Part shown: positions 45,026 to 53,855 of the stretch, piece by piece
Position numbering within the stretch: position 1 is the stretch's first letter
Layout of the letters: each line of letters starts with the position of its first letter
Origin: JAPOXR01 sp965219635
GTDB taxonomy: Bacteria > Pseudomonadota > Alphaproteobacteria > Rhodobacterales > Rhodobacteraceae
NCBI GenBank assembly: GCA_965219635.1
Contig: OZ244783.1
Span: 2,294,001-2,358,000 of the forward strand
Direction of reading: 5' to 3'
Length of the DNA stretch: 64,000 nucleotides
Made by a program: the position numbers and the translations under genes
The notes under the pieces: generated by a model
Databases searched by the model: none
The model's input: only the letters and a program-made list of their open reading frames with translations
Told to the model about the DNA's origin: nothing

Positions 45026-46465
45026 ATGACGGAGTCATCGACACAGGAGCGGGTCGGATGCTCAGAAATCCTGACCCGCGAACATGTTCCAGCGCTGATC
45101 CTGGTTTGCTTCGGCATCTGGCTGCATGCCGCCGACAGCCTGCTCGTGGCAACCATGCTGCCGACGATCATCACGGATATTGGCGGCGATTCCTTGGCCT
45201 CCTGGGCCTTTGCGCTGTACGAAGTCGGCTCGATCGTAACGGGCGCGGCAAGCGGACTTCTCGCGACGAAACTCGGCATTCGACGTCCGATGATCATCGC
45301 CGCAACCGCCTTTGCTCTCGGTTGCTTCGTGAGCGCATTGGCGCCGAACATGGTCGTGATGTTGCTTGGCCGCGCTCTTCAGGGGGCTGGAGGCGGCGGC
45401 CTAGTTGCATTTGCCTTCATCGCAGTTGCGGTACTTTTCCCCACGAGGCTTGTCGTTCGCGCCATGGCAGCGGTCGCCATGCTCTGGGGCATTGCGGCCT
45501 TTCTCGGACCGTTATTTGGAAGCCTGTTTGTCACCTACTCTGACTGGCGGATCGGATTTGCATTTTTTGGCGCGAAGGCCTGCTTCCTCGTTGTCTGGAT
45601 CATATTCGGGCCGCAGATAGTCGAGAGAACCCCAATCGAGCAGACTACCCAACGGTTTCCAGTCTGGCGATTGATGCTGCTGTGCGTGGCAATTCTCCTC
45701 GTGGCGTTTTCCGGCATCGAAATTCACCCGGTCCGCACTCCCTTTCTTGCAGCCGCTGGTGTTGCCGCCCTGGCGTTCTTCGTCATTCTGGATGGCAGGC
45801 GGAGATCAAACCGTCTGCTTCCCGCAAGGGTCCATGACCTGCGGAGGCCCGAGAACCTGACGCTTTGCCTGATCCTGCTGCTGCACCTCTCGACAACCGG
45901 CCTGATCACCTATGGGCCGTTCCTGCTGATTGCGATCCACGGCGCCACTGCTGTTACTGCCGGTTATGCAATCGCCTGCATCTCGGTTGGCTGGACCGTA
46001 GCAGCTGTTGCCGTCTCGGGCGTGCCCGAGTCTCGCGACCTGAGATTCATTACGATCGGGGTTTTGATGGTGGTTTGCAGCGTCCCGGGATTGCTTTTCA
46101 GCGTGCAGTTCGGGCCGATCTGGCTCATTTTCATCTTTGCTGCGCTTGAGGGCGCAGGCCAGGGCGCTTCACGCGCATTTCTCGTTCGCCGGGCACTGAT
46201 GCACGCTGGCCCTGATGACCGTGAACGCATTTCTGGAGCAATGCCGACCATTTCGAGGATTGGCTATGCGCTTGGCGCAACCATTTCAGGGATTCTTGCA
46301 AATTCAGCGGACTTCACGGTCCGGGCGGACGCCGAGCAGGCGGCCCGGTTTGCCAGCTATATCTTCATGGGCAGCCTGCCATTTGCTGCACTGGCCGCAA
46401 TTGCGCTCATCGTTCTGGTAGTAACCTTGTCCCGAACCCCGGCAAAAATGAGCGAGCCGGTCTGA
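45026..46465 (+). CDS. MFS transporter
   Basis: 479 residues. About 12-14 hydrophobic segments and MFS loops are visible: WLHAADSLLVATMLPTIITD (TM1), LGIRRPMIIAATAFALGCFV and LLGRALQGAGGGGLVAFAFI. The pattern is that of drug/proton antiporters of the DHA type. The start is set at the ATG 45026 (MTESSTQERVG), because the earlier frame from 44918 overlaps the miaB start region. It is divergent from miaB and convergent with the Gfo/Idh/MocA gene. Substrate unknown. Confidence 0.87.
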   Translation: MTESSTQERVGCSEILTREHVPALILVCFGIWLHAADSLLVATMLPTIITDIGGDSLASWAFALYEVGSIVTGAASGLLATKLGIRRPMIIAATAFALGCFVSALAPNMVVMLLGRALQGAGGGGLVAFAFIAVAVLFPTRLVVRAMAAVAMLWGIAAFLGPLFGSLFVTYSDWRIGFAFFGAKACFLVVWIIFGPQIVERTPIEQTTQRFPVWRLMLLCVAILLVAFSGIEIHPVRTPFLAAAGVAALAFFVILDGRRRSNRLLPARVHDLRRPENLTLCLILLLHLSTTGLITYGPFLLIAIHGATAVTAGYAIACISVGWTVAAVAVSGVPESRDLRFITIGVLMVVCSVPGLLFSVQFGPIWLIFIFAALEGAGQGASRAFLVRRALMHAGPDDRERISGAMPTISRIGYALGATISGILANSADFTVRADAEQAARFASYIFMGSLPFAALAAIALIVLVVTLSRTPAKMSEPV

Positions 46466-46612
46466 CCGGCTATGCCGGCACCCCAACTCCGCGAGCAAGT
46501 GCTGATGGGGACTGGCGAAGTCCGGGAATAGGCCATTGCGACCGCAGTTGTGTTGCGGACACTTACAAGAAAGCGTTGCTGAGACCGGCCATCCCGGCCC
46601 AATGCAACATAA

Positions 46613-47686
46613 TCAAAGTACAAGGCGCCTGCTGGTTCGATCGATCAACCTGACCATGGAATTCGTGGGGCGTGATGGTGGAGGTCCTGACTCGATGCGT
46701 ATCGTCTGGCCGGAATTGGCAGCTTCTTCAATGGCCAGCAATGCCTGGACATCCGCAAGGCCCTCCCTGCCATCAGGCAGGGGTTGTTCTCCGTTCAGGA
46801 TACAATCGGAGAAATACGCGGCCTGCGATCCGAATTGATCGATATCCGGGAAGGTCCGTTCGGTCTCCTCACCGCCCCTTCGCAAGAACATGCGGGTGGG
46901 TGTCTCAAAACGGAATCCCGGATTCATTTCGATTTCGCCTTCAGTCCCGGCAATCCGGTACATGTCGACATCAGGACCGTTGAAGCACACGGTGAATGTT
47001 GCCAGCGCCCCCTCCGGGAACCGGAGTGTGGTGGTGAGTACCTCCTCAACTTCCCGGAACCGACCGTCGAAGCCCAGCGACTTCATGGCGACCGCTTCAA
47101 GCGGTTCGGACCCGAAAATGTGCCGGGCGGCATTCAGGCAGTAGACCCCAATGTCCTGCAGGGGGCCGCCCCAGTGTTCTGCGCGCAGCCGATGATTGGA
47201 TTCCGGTGACTGAAACGAAAAAACAGATTCAAAAAAGCGGGGCGTACCAATTGCGCCCTGAGACACCTGATTAATCAGTTCGACCGTCCCAGGCTCGCAG
47301 TGCAACCGGTAGGCAGTCATGAGCATCGTGCCGTTGGCTTCGGCGGCATCGATCATGGCTTTGCATTCGGCGACCGATACGGCGAGCGGCTTCTCGACCA
47401 GAGCATGAATGCCCTTCTCTGCCGCCCGAATTGCGTATTCTGCGTGCATGGAATTGGGCAATCCAATGTAGACGGCATCAAAGAGTCCTGATTCCAACGC
47501 CTCGTCATAGCGGTCGTAACCGAAGGTGTTTTCGATGCCGTAGAATTCCGCCAGTTTCGAGGCGGCGGCCGAATTGCCGGTGACGATTGCCGTCATCTCG
47601 GAATTGCCTGTCTGGGCAATGGCGGGCATGAAGGCTTCTTGCGAAATCCAGCCGGCGCCGACGACCGCGTATCTTGCTTTCTTCAA
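46613..47686 (-). CDS. Gfo/Idh/MocA family oxidoreductase
   Basis: 357 residues with a Rossmann fold at the N-terminus (RYAVVGAGWISQEAFMPAIA). The family Lys motif is ALVEKPLAVSVAECKAM, with HWGGPLQDIGVYCLNAARH (catalytic Asp/Tyr region) in the C-terminal domain, as in glucose-fructose-oxidoreductase relatives. There is no signal peptide. It stands alone between the MFS gene and the XRE-IrrE gene. Substrate unknown. Confidence 0.9.
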   Translation of the reverse strand: MKKARYAVVGAGWISQEAFMPAIAQTGNSEMTAIVTGNSAAASKLAEFYGIENTFGYDRYDEALESGLFDAVYIGLPNSMHAEYAIRAAEKGIHALVEKPLAVSVAECKAMIDAAEANGTMLMTAYRLHCEPGTVELINQVSQGAIGTPRFFESVFSFQSPESNHRLRAEHWGGPLQDIGVYCLNAARHIFGSEPLEAVAMKSLGFDGRFREVEEVLTTTLRFPEGALATFTVCFNGPDVDMYRIAGTEGEIEMNPGFRFETPTRMFLRRGGEETERTFPDIDQFGSQAAYFSDCILNGEQPLPDGREGLADVQALLAIEEAANSGQTIRIESGPPPSRPTNSMVRLIDRTSRRLVL

Positions 47687-47839
47687 TAGTTTACTCCCTG
47701 TGCAATGGTGCGATGCTCAAGAAAGAAATGCTGACTGAGCGCCTCGAGGGGAAGCGCCGCACCCTTCCGGGTATCGCACCAAAAGGGCCCGCTCTCAACT
47801 GTTGAACCATTCACTCACATGAAGTCCATTTGACTGTGT

Positions 47840-47896
47840 GTTTGATTTGCAAACATGTTGTGGGGTATATAGCGACTTGGTGTTCGATTTTCAAAC
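47840..47896. promoter_or_regulatory. Paired operator sites and promoter of the XRE-IrrE gene
   Basis: Two similar 15-bp sites, GTTTGATTTGCAAAC (47840-47854) and GTTCGATTTTCAAAC (47882-47896), are 13/15 identical and 42 bp apart, four helix turns. The first is an inverted repeat with arms GTTTG/CAAAC. A promoter TTGATT (47842-47847), 18 bp, TATATA (47866-47871) lies between and overlaps site 1. XRE proteins commonly repress their own promoter through such sites, so autoregulation is likely. Confidence 0.6.
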
Positions 47897-47916
47897 TCAA
47901 CCGGGACAGGCAAACG

Positions 47917-49155
47917 ATGGAAGCACGGACTCTCGGTTTACGGTTGCGCGCGGCGCGCAGGGCCCGCGGCCTCCGTCAGGAGGATGCAGCCAAGGCACTG
48001 GGCCTTCCCCGTACGGCAGTCACCCAGATTGAGTCCGGCAACCGGTCTGTTTCAACTCTTGAATTGACCCGGCTGTCCAAACTTTACTTTCGCCCCATCT
48101 CTGATCTTCTTCGCGAAGCGCCAAGCGACGAGAGCGATGATGTCCTGACAGCCTTGAACAGGGCCGCTCCTGAACTCAAGGACGATCAGGACTTACAGGA
48201 ACGAGTTGCAGACTGCCTCCTCCTTTGCAGCTACGGCACCGAGTTTGCACAACTGCTGGAAATTTTGCCGAGGCCCAGGCCAACCTGCTACGCAATGCCT
48301 GAGCCACGCTCTCCAAGAGAATCCATGATCCAGGGAGAGGAGGTCGCAAAACAGGAACGACGCAGGCTTGGCATCGGAAACGCACAGATTGCTGATGTTG
48401 CAGGGCTCATTGCCTCTCAGGGTGTCTGGACCACAGGCATAAGGTTCCCGGACCACATATCGAGCCTGCTTGTTAGGCACGCAACCATTGGATCGGCAAT
48501 TCTGGTGAACGCGACCTTGCCGACGGAAGACAGACGGCTCGCTCATGCCCACGCATACGCGCACCTGTTACACAAGCGTGATTGCAGCGTTACCGTCTCC
48601 CTCGCCAAAGACTTGTCCGAGACATCCGAAGACCAGGCCAGTGCTTTCGCCATGGCATTCCTGATGCCGGAGGAAGGGATCCGCAACTTTCTCCAGAGTA
48701 CTGGCAAAAGTGCGCGAGGCCGCAGACGCCAATTCGCCAAAGATGGGGCAAGCCGCAGCCCGGCCAAGGCAGGGCGGTCAGCACCACGCAACTCCCAGGC
48801 AATCAATTGCAGGGATACCGCCCTGCTCGCCAAACACTTCGGTGTCGGCTATCGGGCTGCCGCCATGCGACTCAGAAACCTTGGACACATCAACGCAAGG
48901 GATTGTGTCAAACTCAGCGGGCAGCATGCCTTGGGACAACAGTATCTCAGGGTACTCGGAATTGATGCCGCAATTGACAGGCAGGACTCCATTCAAGCCT
49001 CCAACCGGGATCTCCGCAACGAGGTCACCCATCTCGCTTTCGAAGCCTATTGCAAGGACGAGATTTCCCGGGGCAGGCTGTTGGAGCTGAGCGCGGTACT
49101 CCGCATACCAGGCGAAACTCTTCTCGGGCTTGCAGAAACTTTGAACCTCAGCTGA
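47917..49155 (+). CDS. XRE regulator with degenerate ImmA/IrrE domain
   Basis: 412 residues from the ATG at 47917, with GGGACAGG 7 nt upstream. The HTH is at residues 6-60 (AARRARGLRQEDAAKALGLP, then RTAVTQIESGNRSVS). The C-terminal half is an ImmA/IrrE-type peptidase domain. Where the zinc motif HExxH is expected it has HAYAH (212-216, Ala213 for Glu), and the later Glu ligand (normally EAN) is Gln240 (EDQASAFAMAFLMP). The domain is therefore probably not a working protease. Family members cleave a repressor to activate mobile-element or stress genes. No obvious partner gene is adjacent. Confidence 0.88.
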   Translation: MEARTLGLRLRAARRARGLRQEDAAKALGLPRTAVTQIESGNRSVSTLELTRLSKLYFRPISDLLREAPSDESDDVLTALNRAAPELKDDQDLQERVADCLLLCSYGTEFAQLLEILPRPRPTCYAMPEPRSPRESMIQGEEVAKQERRRLGIGNAQIADVAGLIASQGVWTTGIRFPDHISSLLVRHATIGSAILVNATLPTEDRRLAHAHAYAHLLHKRDCSVTVSLAKDLSETSEDQASAFAMAFLMPEEGIRNFLQSTGKSARGRRRQFAKDGASRSPAKAGRSAPRNSQAINCRDTALLAKHFGVGYRAAAMRLRNLGHINARDCVKLSGQHALGQQYLRVLGIDAAIDRQDSIQASNRDLRNEVTHLAFEAYCKDEISRGRLLELSAVLRIPGETLLGLAETLNLS

Positions 49156-49358
49156 CTAATCTGTCAGGGGACAATTTTCGCATTTTCATCGCCGTCTGTT
49201 GTTCCAACTGATGACTGCGTGATGCAGTGTTTTGCGGCTCTGGTCCTTCCGGCACTTCCTAGGCTGACCGAAGACAACTTCTAGTCCGGAAAATGCCCAA
49301 TTCGCCGCTGCTGCTACTGCTTGAATGAAGGCAGCCTTACTCTACTCCAAATGGTCCA

Positions 49359-49676
49359 TCAGTCGGCAATGAGGTGATCCAGTTCGAGCCTATGCACCCG
49401 GCTTCGAATGGCCGAACCCCGCTCAACCAGGACTTTGCTGAGGTCATGGGTTCTCTGGGCATTCATCCAGAACTCCGGCGTCTGCCCGAAATACTCACCA
49501 AGAGCGATGGCAGTTTCGGCACTGATGCTCCGCCGTTCGTGCACAATTGCCTGCAATCGCGACACCGGAAGACCGGTATCCTGGGAGACCTGCCTCACGG
49601 ACAGCCCCAGTTCCTCAATGTGCTCGTGCAGCAGGGCACCAGGGTGGGTCGCAATCCGGTGTGTGGGATTAGTGAT
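49359..49676 (-). CDS. HigA-family antitoxin, orphan, probable non-ATG start
   Basis: About 105 residues: ITNPTHRIATHPGALLHEHI, EELGLSVRQVSQDTGLPVSR, LQAIVHERRSISAETAIALG, EYFGQTPEFWMNAQRTHDLS. This is the full HigA/VapI-type HTH antitoxin. A GTG at 49598 would remove 26 residues, including HPGALL, which is conserved. The complete frame begins at an ATC (49676) that follows GGAGCAAGAGG and comes after an in-frame TAG, the LacI stop. The gene therefore either starts at ATC or has lost its ATG by one base change. No HigB toxin is present. Confidence 0.7.
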   Translation of the reverse strand: MTNPTHRIATHPGALLHEHIEELGLSVRQVSQDTGLPVSRLQAIVHERRSISAETAIALGEYFGQTPEFWMNAQRTHDLSKVLVERGSAIRSRVHRLELDHLIAD

Positions 49677-49691
49677 CCTCTTGCTCCAGAG

Positions 49692-50726
49692 CTATGCCGC
49701 CATAAGTTTGGGAACCGAGACGCTGCCTCTCTCTACAAGCGAAACCGGAAGAACCGTCGTGATTGCAACCGGAGCGTCCGGTTCCGTGATCATCTTCAGC
49801 AGGATTTCAGCGCTTAACCTGCCTACACCAAACTGTTTCACCCGCACAGTGGTCAATCCCGGAGGGATCAACCCGAGAAAAGGAAGGTCGTTGAAACCGG
49901 TCACGGACACATCCTCGGGACAAGAGAGGCCCTTTTGACGGAAAGCCTCGATTGCCCCCAGCGCCAGCCGGTCGTTGGCGCAAACTACAGCACTGAACGG
50001 CCAACCAGTGCCGAGCAGGCCTGTCGCGCAACGGCGTCCTTCGTCCTCATCGAACCGATTGGCGCTGAATACCGCTTCGAACGGAATTTCCAGCCCGAGC
50101 CCTGCGGTTTCGCGCCAGAAGGCATCCTGGCGCAGCCGGCCAGTCGACCGTTCTTCCGGTCCGGCAATATGGGCGATCCGCCGGTGCCCCTTTTCGTGCA
50201 AGTGCCGAAGCACGAGCCGGATCCCCTGAGCATCGTCGTTCACGACGCTTGGAACCGATGAATTGTCAATGCCCCTGTTAGCCGTGACAACAGGCACGCC
50301 ACTGCCCCACACGGTCTCAATCCTGGGACTTGACCGCTGCGCAGCTGCGTCGATTATCCCGTCCACTCCCCGCTCAAGAAGGACATTGATCAGTGTTTCC
50401 TCGCGGTCCGGGTCATCATCGGTGTTGACGATGATTGAAGCGTAACCCATCGGCTCGAGCACGCTTTCCGCGCCTCTTACAATGGGACCGAAGAGAGTGT
50501 TGGAAATGTCCGGCAATACCAGGCCGACCGTCATGGTGCGCCGGGTTCTCAACCCGCGGGCGATGTGGTTCTTGCGGTAACCCATTTGTTCTGCCGCCGC
50601 CTGGACCCGCTCGGCAACATCGCGGCTCAACAGTGCCTTGGTATTGGGGTTCAAGGCGCGGGACACGGTAGACGGATTCACTCCGACCGCCCGCGCAATA
50701 TCCTTCAGTGTGGTTGCTCTGGCCAT
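49692..50726 (-). CDS. LacI-family transcriptional regulator
   Basis: 344 residues from the ATG at 50726. The HTH is MARATTLKDIARAVGVNPST followed by VSRALNPNTKALLS, the hinge YRKNHIARGLRTRRT, and the effector domain contains IVNTDDDPDREETLINVLLE and ends SVTGFNDLPFLGL. The GGAG sits directly against the ATG, so an in-frame upstream start is possible. It is divergent from the operon that begins at 50902. The two perfect palindromes in the intergenic region are the expected operators. Confidence 0.92.
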   Translation of the reverse strand: MARATTLKDIARAVGVNPSTVSRALNPNTKALLSRDVAERVQAAAEQMGYRKNHIARGLRTRRTMTVGLVLPDISNTLFGPIVRGAESVLEPMGYASIIVNTDDDPDREETLINVLLERGVDGIIDAAAQRSSPRIETVWGSGVPVVTANRGIDNSSVPSVVNDDAQGIRLVLRHLHEKGHRRIAHIAGPEERSTGRLRQDAFWRETAGLGLEIPFEAVFSANRFDEDEGRRCATGLLGTGWPFSAVVCANDRLALGAIEAFRQKGLSCPEDVSVTGFNDLPFLGLIPPGLTTVRVKQFGVGRLSAEILLKMITEPDAPVAITTVLPVSLVERGSVSVPKLMAA

Positions 50727-50788
50727 CTCCACTTCGCAATTGCCGCAGTTGCCAAGGCATTTGATCTGGCCTGAACAATAGCTGAAGT

Positions 50789-50802
50789 GCAATCGATTGC
50801 AA
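50789..50802. promoter_or_regulatory. LacI-type operator O1
   Basis: TGCAATCGATTGCA, a perfect 14-bp palindrome with the central CG of LacI-family sites, 63 bp upstream of the LacI start codon. Confidence 0.75.
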
Positions 50803-50844
50803 GCTCTTTAATTTTTTCTCTGGACAATCGCCATGAAATGCTTA

Positions 50845-50858
50845 TGCAATCGATTGCA
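50845..50858. promoter_or_regulatory. LacI-type operator O2
   Basis: A second identical copy of TGCAATCGATTGCA, 56 bp from O1, just upstream of the OsmC-like gene and overlapping the probable plus-strand promoter. A repressor bridging O1 and O2 would block the operon. Confidence 0.75.
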
Positions 50859-50901
50859 GAGATGGCCAGAAAACCGAATCGGCTCGGTTCAGAAGGGACA
50901 T

Positions 50902-51411
50902 GTGAACTTGGCAAAAGTGCTCGACGAGACGGATTTCACCAAACCGGTGGTTCGCCGAAGCAGCCTCACCGCATCCAACCGCGGCGGGCTGGCAACTGCC
51001 GTTGATTTCGGCAGCGCCGGTGAATTCACATTCGATGAGCCCGCAGCCCATGGTGGCAGCGGCCTCGGTCCGACACCCTTGCAAGGCGTTTTGGCCGCAC
51101 TCTGCGCTTGCGAGTCCGTGACGTTTGGGCGGACTGCGGCAGAAAGGAACTTCAGTTACACGGGCATCGATTTCAAAGCGGCCTTCACCATCGACATTCG
51201 CGGCCGCTCGGGGATGCGCGGCGTCGTGCCGCATTTCCAGTCAGTCAAGGTCGAAGCCCATGTTGCCACAAACGAGACCCGGGAACGCCTGCACGAGGTG
51301 GTCGAGGAGACAGAAGCACGCTGTCCAGTCTTCAATCTGATCACCGACGCAAATGTGCGGATCGATATGGCTTGGCTGCGCGTCCCGGCAAGATGGATCG
51401 AAATGGTATAG
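50902..51411 (+). CDS. OsmC-family protein
   Basis: About 169 residues. OsmC/Ohr fold with PAAHGGSGLGPTPLQGVLAA followed by LCACESVTFGRTAAERN, where the peroxidatic-type Cys-containing helix lies, and a second Cys in ETEARCPVFNLI. Family members reduce organic hydroperoxides with a thiol partner. The start is GTG 50902 or TTG 50908 (AGAAGGGA 9 nt before the latter). As the first gene of a catabolic operon it may remove a reactive by-product. Confidence 0.85.
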   Translation: MNLAKVLDETDFTKPVVRRSSLTASNRGGLATAVDFGSAGEFTFDEPAAHGGSGLGPTPLQGVLAALCACESVTFGRTAAERNFSYTGIDFKAAFTIDIRGRSGMRGVVPHFQSVKVEAHVATNETRERLHEVVEETEARCPVFNLITDANVRIDMAWLRVPARWIEMV

Positions 51412-51431
51412 CGAGACGAAAGGAAACGCGG

Positions 51432-52397
51432 ATGAGTAACTTGTCAATCGGATGGATCGGGATGGGCCGCATGGGCGTCCCTATGGTGGAGCGCCTTCTG
51501 GCTGCCGGTTTTGATGTGAAAATCTGGAACCGCACACGCTCCAAGGCGGAACCACTGGCTGCCAAAGGTGCTACCCTGGTCGACAGTCCGCCGGACCTCG
51601 CCGGAGTCGACGTAGTCGGAACCATGGTTTCCACGGGCAAGGACTTGGAACAGGTCTATTTCGGAGACAATGGCGTGTTGTCCGGTGACCGCATACCCGG
51701 CATCTTCCTTGATTGCTCGTCAATCGGCGTGGACGAGTCCGCCTCAATCAGAGCCCGGCTCGCCGAGCGCGGTGCGGAATTTGTAGTCTCTCCCGTAAGC
51801 GGCAACGCAAAGTGCGTCAGGGCCGGCAAGATGAGCGCCGCAGTTTCCGGACCCCGGGAGGCATTCGAACAGGTGGAGCCCATCATTAACGCCATGGCCG
51901 GACGTGGCGCCTCATATGTTGGTGATGGGGAGTTGGCTCGTTTCTGCAAGATCGCGCATAATGTCTTTCTGGGAGTGGTTACCCAAAACCTTGCTGAAAT
52001 AGCGGTACTGGCGGAAAAAGCCGGAGTGCCACGCCGCGATCTTCTCGATTTCATAAACAACTCCGTTATGGGATCGATCTTTACCCGCTACAAGACAAAC
52101 GCCTTCGTCAACCTCGACTGGACCACGACATTTACTCCGGGGCTACTGCGGAAGGATCTGGACCTTGGCCTCGCAGCGGCACGCGATCTGCATGTCGCCA
52201 TGCCGGTCACGTCAGCAACCCGCGAGGCTTTGCAGGCCCATATGGGAGCCGCCAGGTTGCAGGAGGATCCGGAAGCATATCTGCAAGCCGACTTTGCGGC
52301 AGTGCTCGAAACCGTGGCACTGGCCGCCGGACTCGAACTGAAGAGTGAAGACTCGCCCTATCCAACCGGTCTCGAACTGCCCATGGCAGCAGAATAG
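51432..52397 (+). CDS. 3-hydroxyisobutyrate dehydrogenase-family (beta-hydroxyacid) dehydrogenase
   Basis: 321 residues from the ATG at 51432, with AGGAAA upstream. The N-terminal Rossmann motif is GWIGMGRMGVPMVERLLAAG and the substrate-binding segment is VVSPVSGNAKCVRAGKMSAA. The catalytic Lys is in FCKIAHNVFLGVVTQNLAEI (usually K-N-x3-N; here KIAHN). It oxidises 3-hydroxyacids such as 3-hydroxyisobutyrate, tartronate semialdehyde or glycerate. The deviation from KxxxN spacing is mild. Confidence 0.9.
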   Translation: MSNLSIGWIGMGRMGVPMVERLLAAGFDVKIWNRTRSKAEPLAAKGATLVDSPPDLAGVDVVGTMVSTGKDLEQVYFGDNGVLSGDRIPGIFLDCSSIGVDESASIRARLAERGAEFVVSPVSGNAKCVRAGKMSAAVSGPREAFEQVEPIINAMAGRGASYVGDGELARFCKIAHNVFLGVVTQNLAEIAVLAEKAGVPRRDLLDFINNSVMGSIFTRYKTNAFVNLDWTTTFTPGLLRKDLDLGLAAARDLHVAMPVTSATREALQAHMGAARLQEDPEAYLQADFAAVLETVALAAGLELKSEDSPYPTGLELPMAAE

Positions 52398-52511
52398 CAG
52401 GCCTTCCCAATTGACGCGCGGCAATCAAACAAGGACATTCCACGCGGCAAGACCTGGAACGGGAACGACTGAACGACCCCGCTCCAATTCAATACAACCA
52501 GGAGGAACAAC

Positions 52512-53783
52512 ATGAGCTTTCGACCAATTCTCACAGCTGCGGCAGCGCTATCGCTGGTCGCCAGCGCCGCTTCGGCGGAAATCAAGATTGGCGCTTCACT
52601 GCCCCTTACGGGCGCTTTCTCGATCGCCGGTTCAAAGCACGAACAGGGATACGAGTTGTGTGTTGAACTGATCAACCGGCGCGGCGGCATTCTCGGCGAA
52701 CAGGTCGAGTTGATCGTTTCGGACAACCGGTCCGACCCGGCTACCGCAATCAACCAGTACGAGAGATTCATCAATGTCGACGAGGTGGATGCGGTCTTCG
52801 GGACGTTCTCGTCGCGGTTGAGTTTCCCCGTCGCCAACATGCTCGAAAAGAACGGCTTTGTTCATCCGTTGCCTGCCGGTGGCGCTCTGCGCATCTACAC
52901 GCAGGGGCACGAGAAGGTCTTCTACTTCCAGCCGAACGCCGCCGAGTTTGTAGGCGCCACCCTGCAGAATGTCATTGAGGATCTGGTTCCGGCCGACAAC
53001 CGGCCAGCGACTGCTGCCGTCGTCGCAGCCGACGACTTCTTTGCCAACGCCATAGAAGCAGGACTGCTTGGCACCCAGGTAATGGATCCTGCTGATGGGA
53101 GCGTCGTGCAGGATATGGCGCCCGGTTTCCTCGTCGATACCGGCATCGAGATCGTCTACTCGGAAAAGTGGCCTGAGGAAGGTTTCAATGACTGGCTGAA
53201 CCTTGCCAACTCGATCAAGCGTTCCGGCGCCGAGCTTATCGTCGCCCTGACGGCTTCTGCGGAAGAAACCGTGCAGATCACGCGGGCGCTCAAGACCGTG
53301 CGGGCAGAACCCAAGATGGTCTACTACAGCCAGGGCACACAGTCGGAATTCTATGAAGGAACCGGTGAAGCTTCAGAAGCGGTGCTGACACATACATCCT
53401 GGCACCCGGAAGTTGCATTTGACGGCATGCTCGGTGGAACAGCGTTCACCAACCAGGACTTCGTATCCGAGTTCCAGGATTATTTCGGTGAGATGCCCGA
53501 CGAGGACGCCGCCATTCCATTCGCCGTCTGCCAGGGAATCGAACAGTCCATGATCGGGGCAGGATCAACCGACAACGACGCGATGGCGACTTGGCTGAAG
53601 GCGCGCACGAAGGAAGATCCCGTGCGTACGATCCTGGGACGCTTCGCCTGGGATTCCCGCGGTCTGCCAGTGGGCAAGCCATTCCTGATGGCGCAGTGGA
53701 ACAATGGTGAACTGCAGTTCATTTATCCGACTGACGAGTTTGCCGGCGTTGCGCCGATGACCTATCCGAAACAGGGCTTCTGA
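52512..53783 (+). CDS. Branched-chain amino acid-type ABC substrate-binding protein
   Basis: 423 residues. Signal peptide MSFRPILTAAAALSLVASAA with SA, then mature start EIKIGASLPLTGAFSIAGS. It has the Peripla_BP_6 pattern (INRRGGILGEQVELIVSDNR and VDAVFGTFSSRLSFPVANML). A perfect AGGAGG precedes the ATG. The class binds amino acids, amides, urea and aromatic acids, so the ligand remains open. A strong hairpin follows the gene. Confidence 0.93.
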   Translation: MSFRPILTAAAALSLVASAASAEIKIGASLPLTGAFSIAGSKHEQGYELCVELINRRGGILGEQVELIVSDNRSDPATAINQYERFINVDEVDAVFGTFSSRLSFPVANMLEKNGFVHPLPAGGALRIYTQGHEKVFYFQPNAAEFVGATLQNVIEDLVPADNRPATAAVVAADDFFANAIEAGLLGTQVMDPADGSVVQDMAPGFLVDTGIEIVYSEKWPEEGFNDWLNLANSIKRSGAELIVALTASAEETVQITRALKTVRAEPKMVYYSQGTQSEFYEGTGEASEAVLTHTSWHPEVAFDGMLGGTAFTNQDFVSEFQDYFGEMPDEDAAIPFAVCQGIEQSMIGAGSTDNDAMATWLKARTKEDPVRTILGRFAWDSRGLPVGKPFLMAQWNNGELQFIYPTDEFAGVAPMTYPKQGF

Positions 53784-53800
53784 ATTCGGAATTAGCACTT

Positions 53801-53826
53801 GCCCGCTCCCTCCCCGGGGAGCGGGC
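53801..53826 (+). other. Intercistronic hairpin after the binding-protein gene
   Basis: 10-bp arms GCCCGCTCCC (53801-53810) and GGGAGCGGGC (53817-53826) around a 6-nt loop, perfect. No T-run follows. It has the same position and strength as the hairpins after the other two binding-protein genes of the window. Confidence 0.65.
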
Positions 53827-53855
53827 GCCCAAGCGGCATGGCGGAGGGGGCGCAA

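Noticed and set aside
46440..46475. Hairpin AGCCGG/CCGGCT at the MFS stop codon as a terminator
   Set aside because: The stem is only 6 bp, overlaps the coding end and has no T-run.
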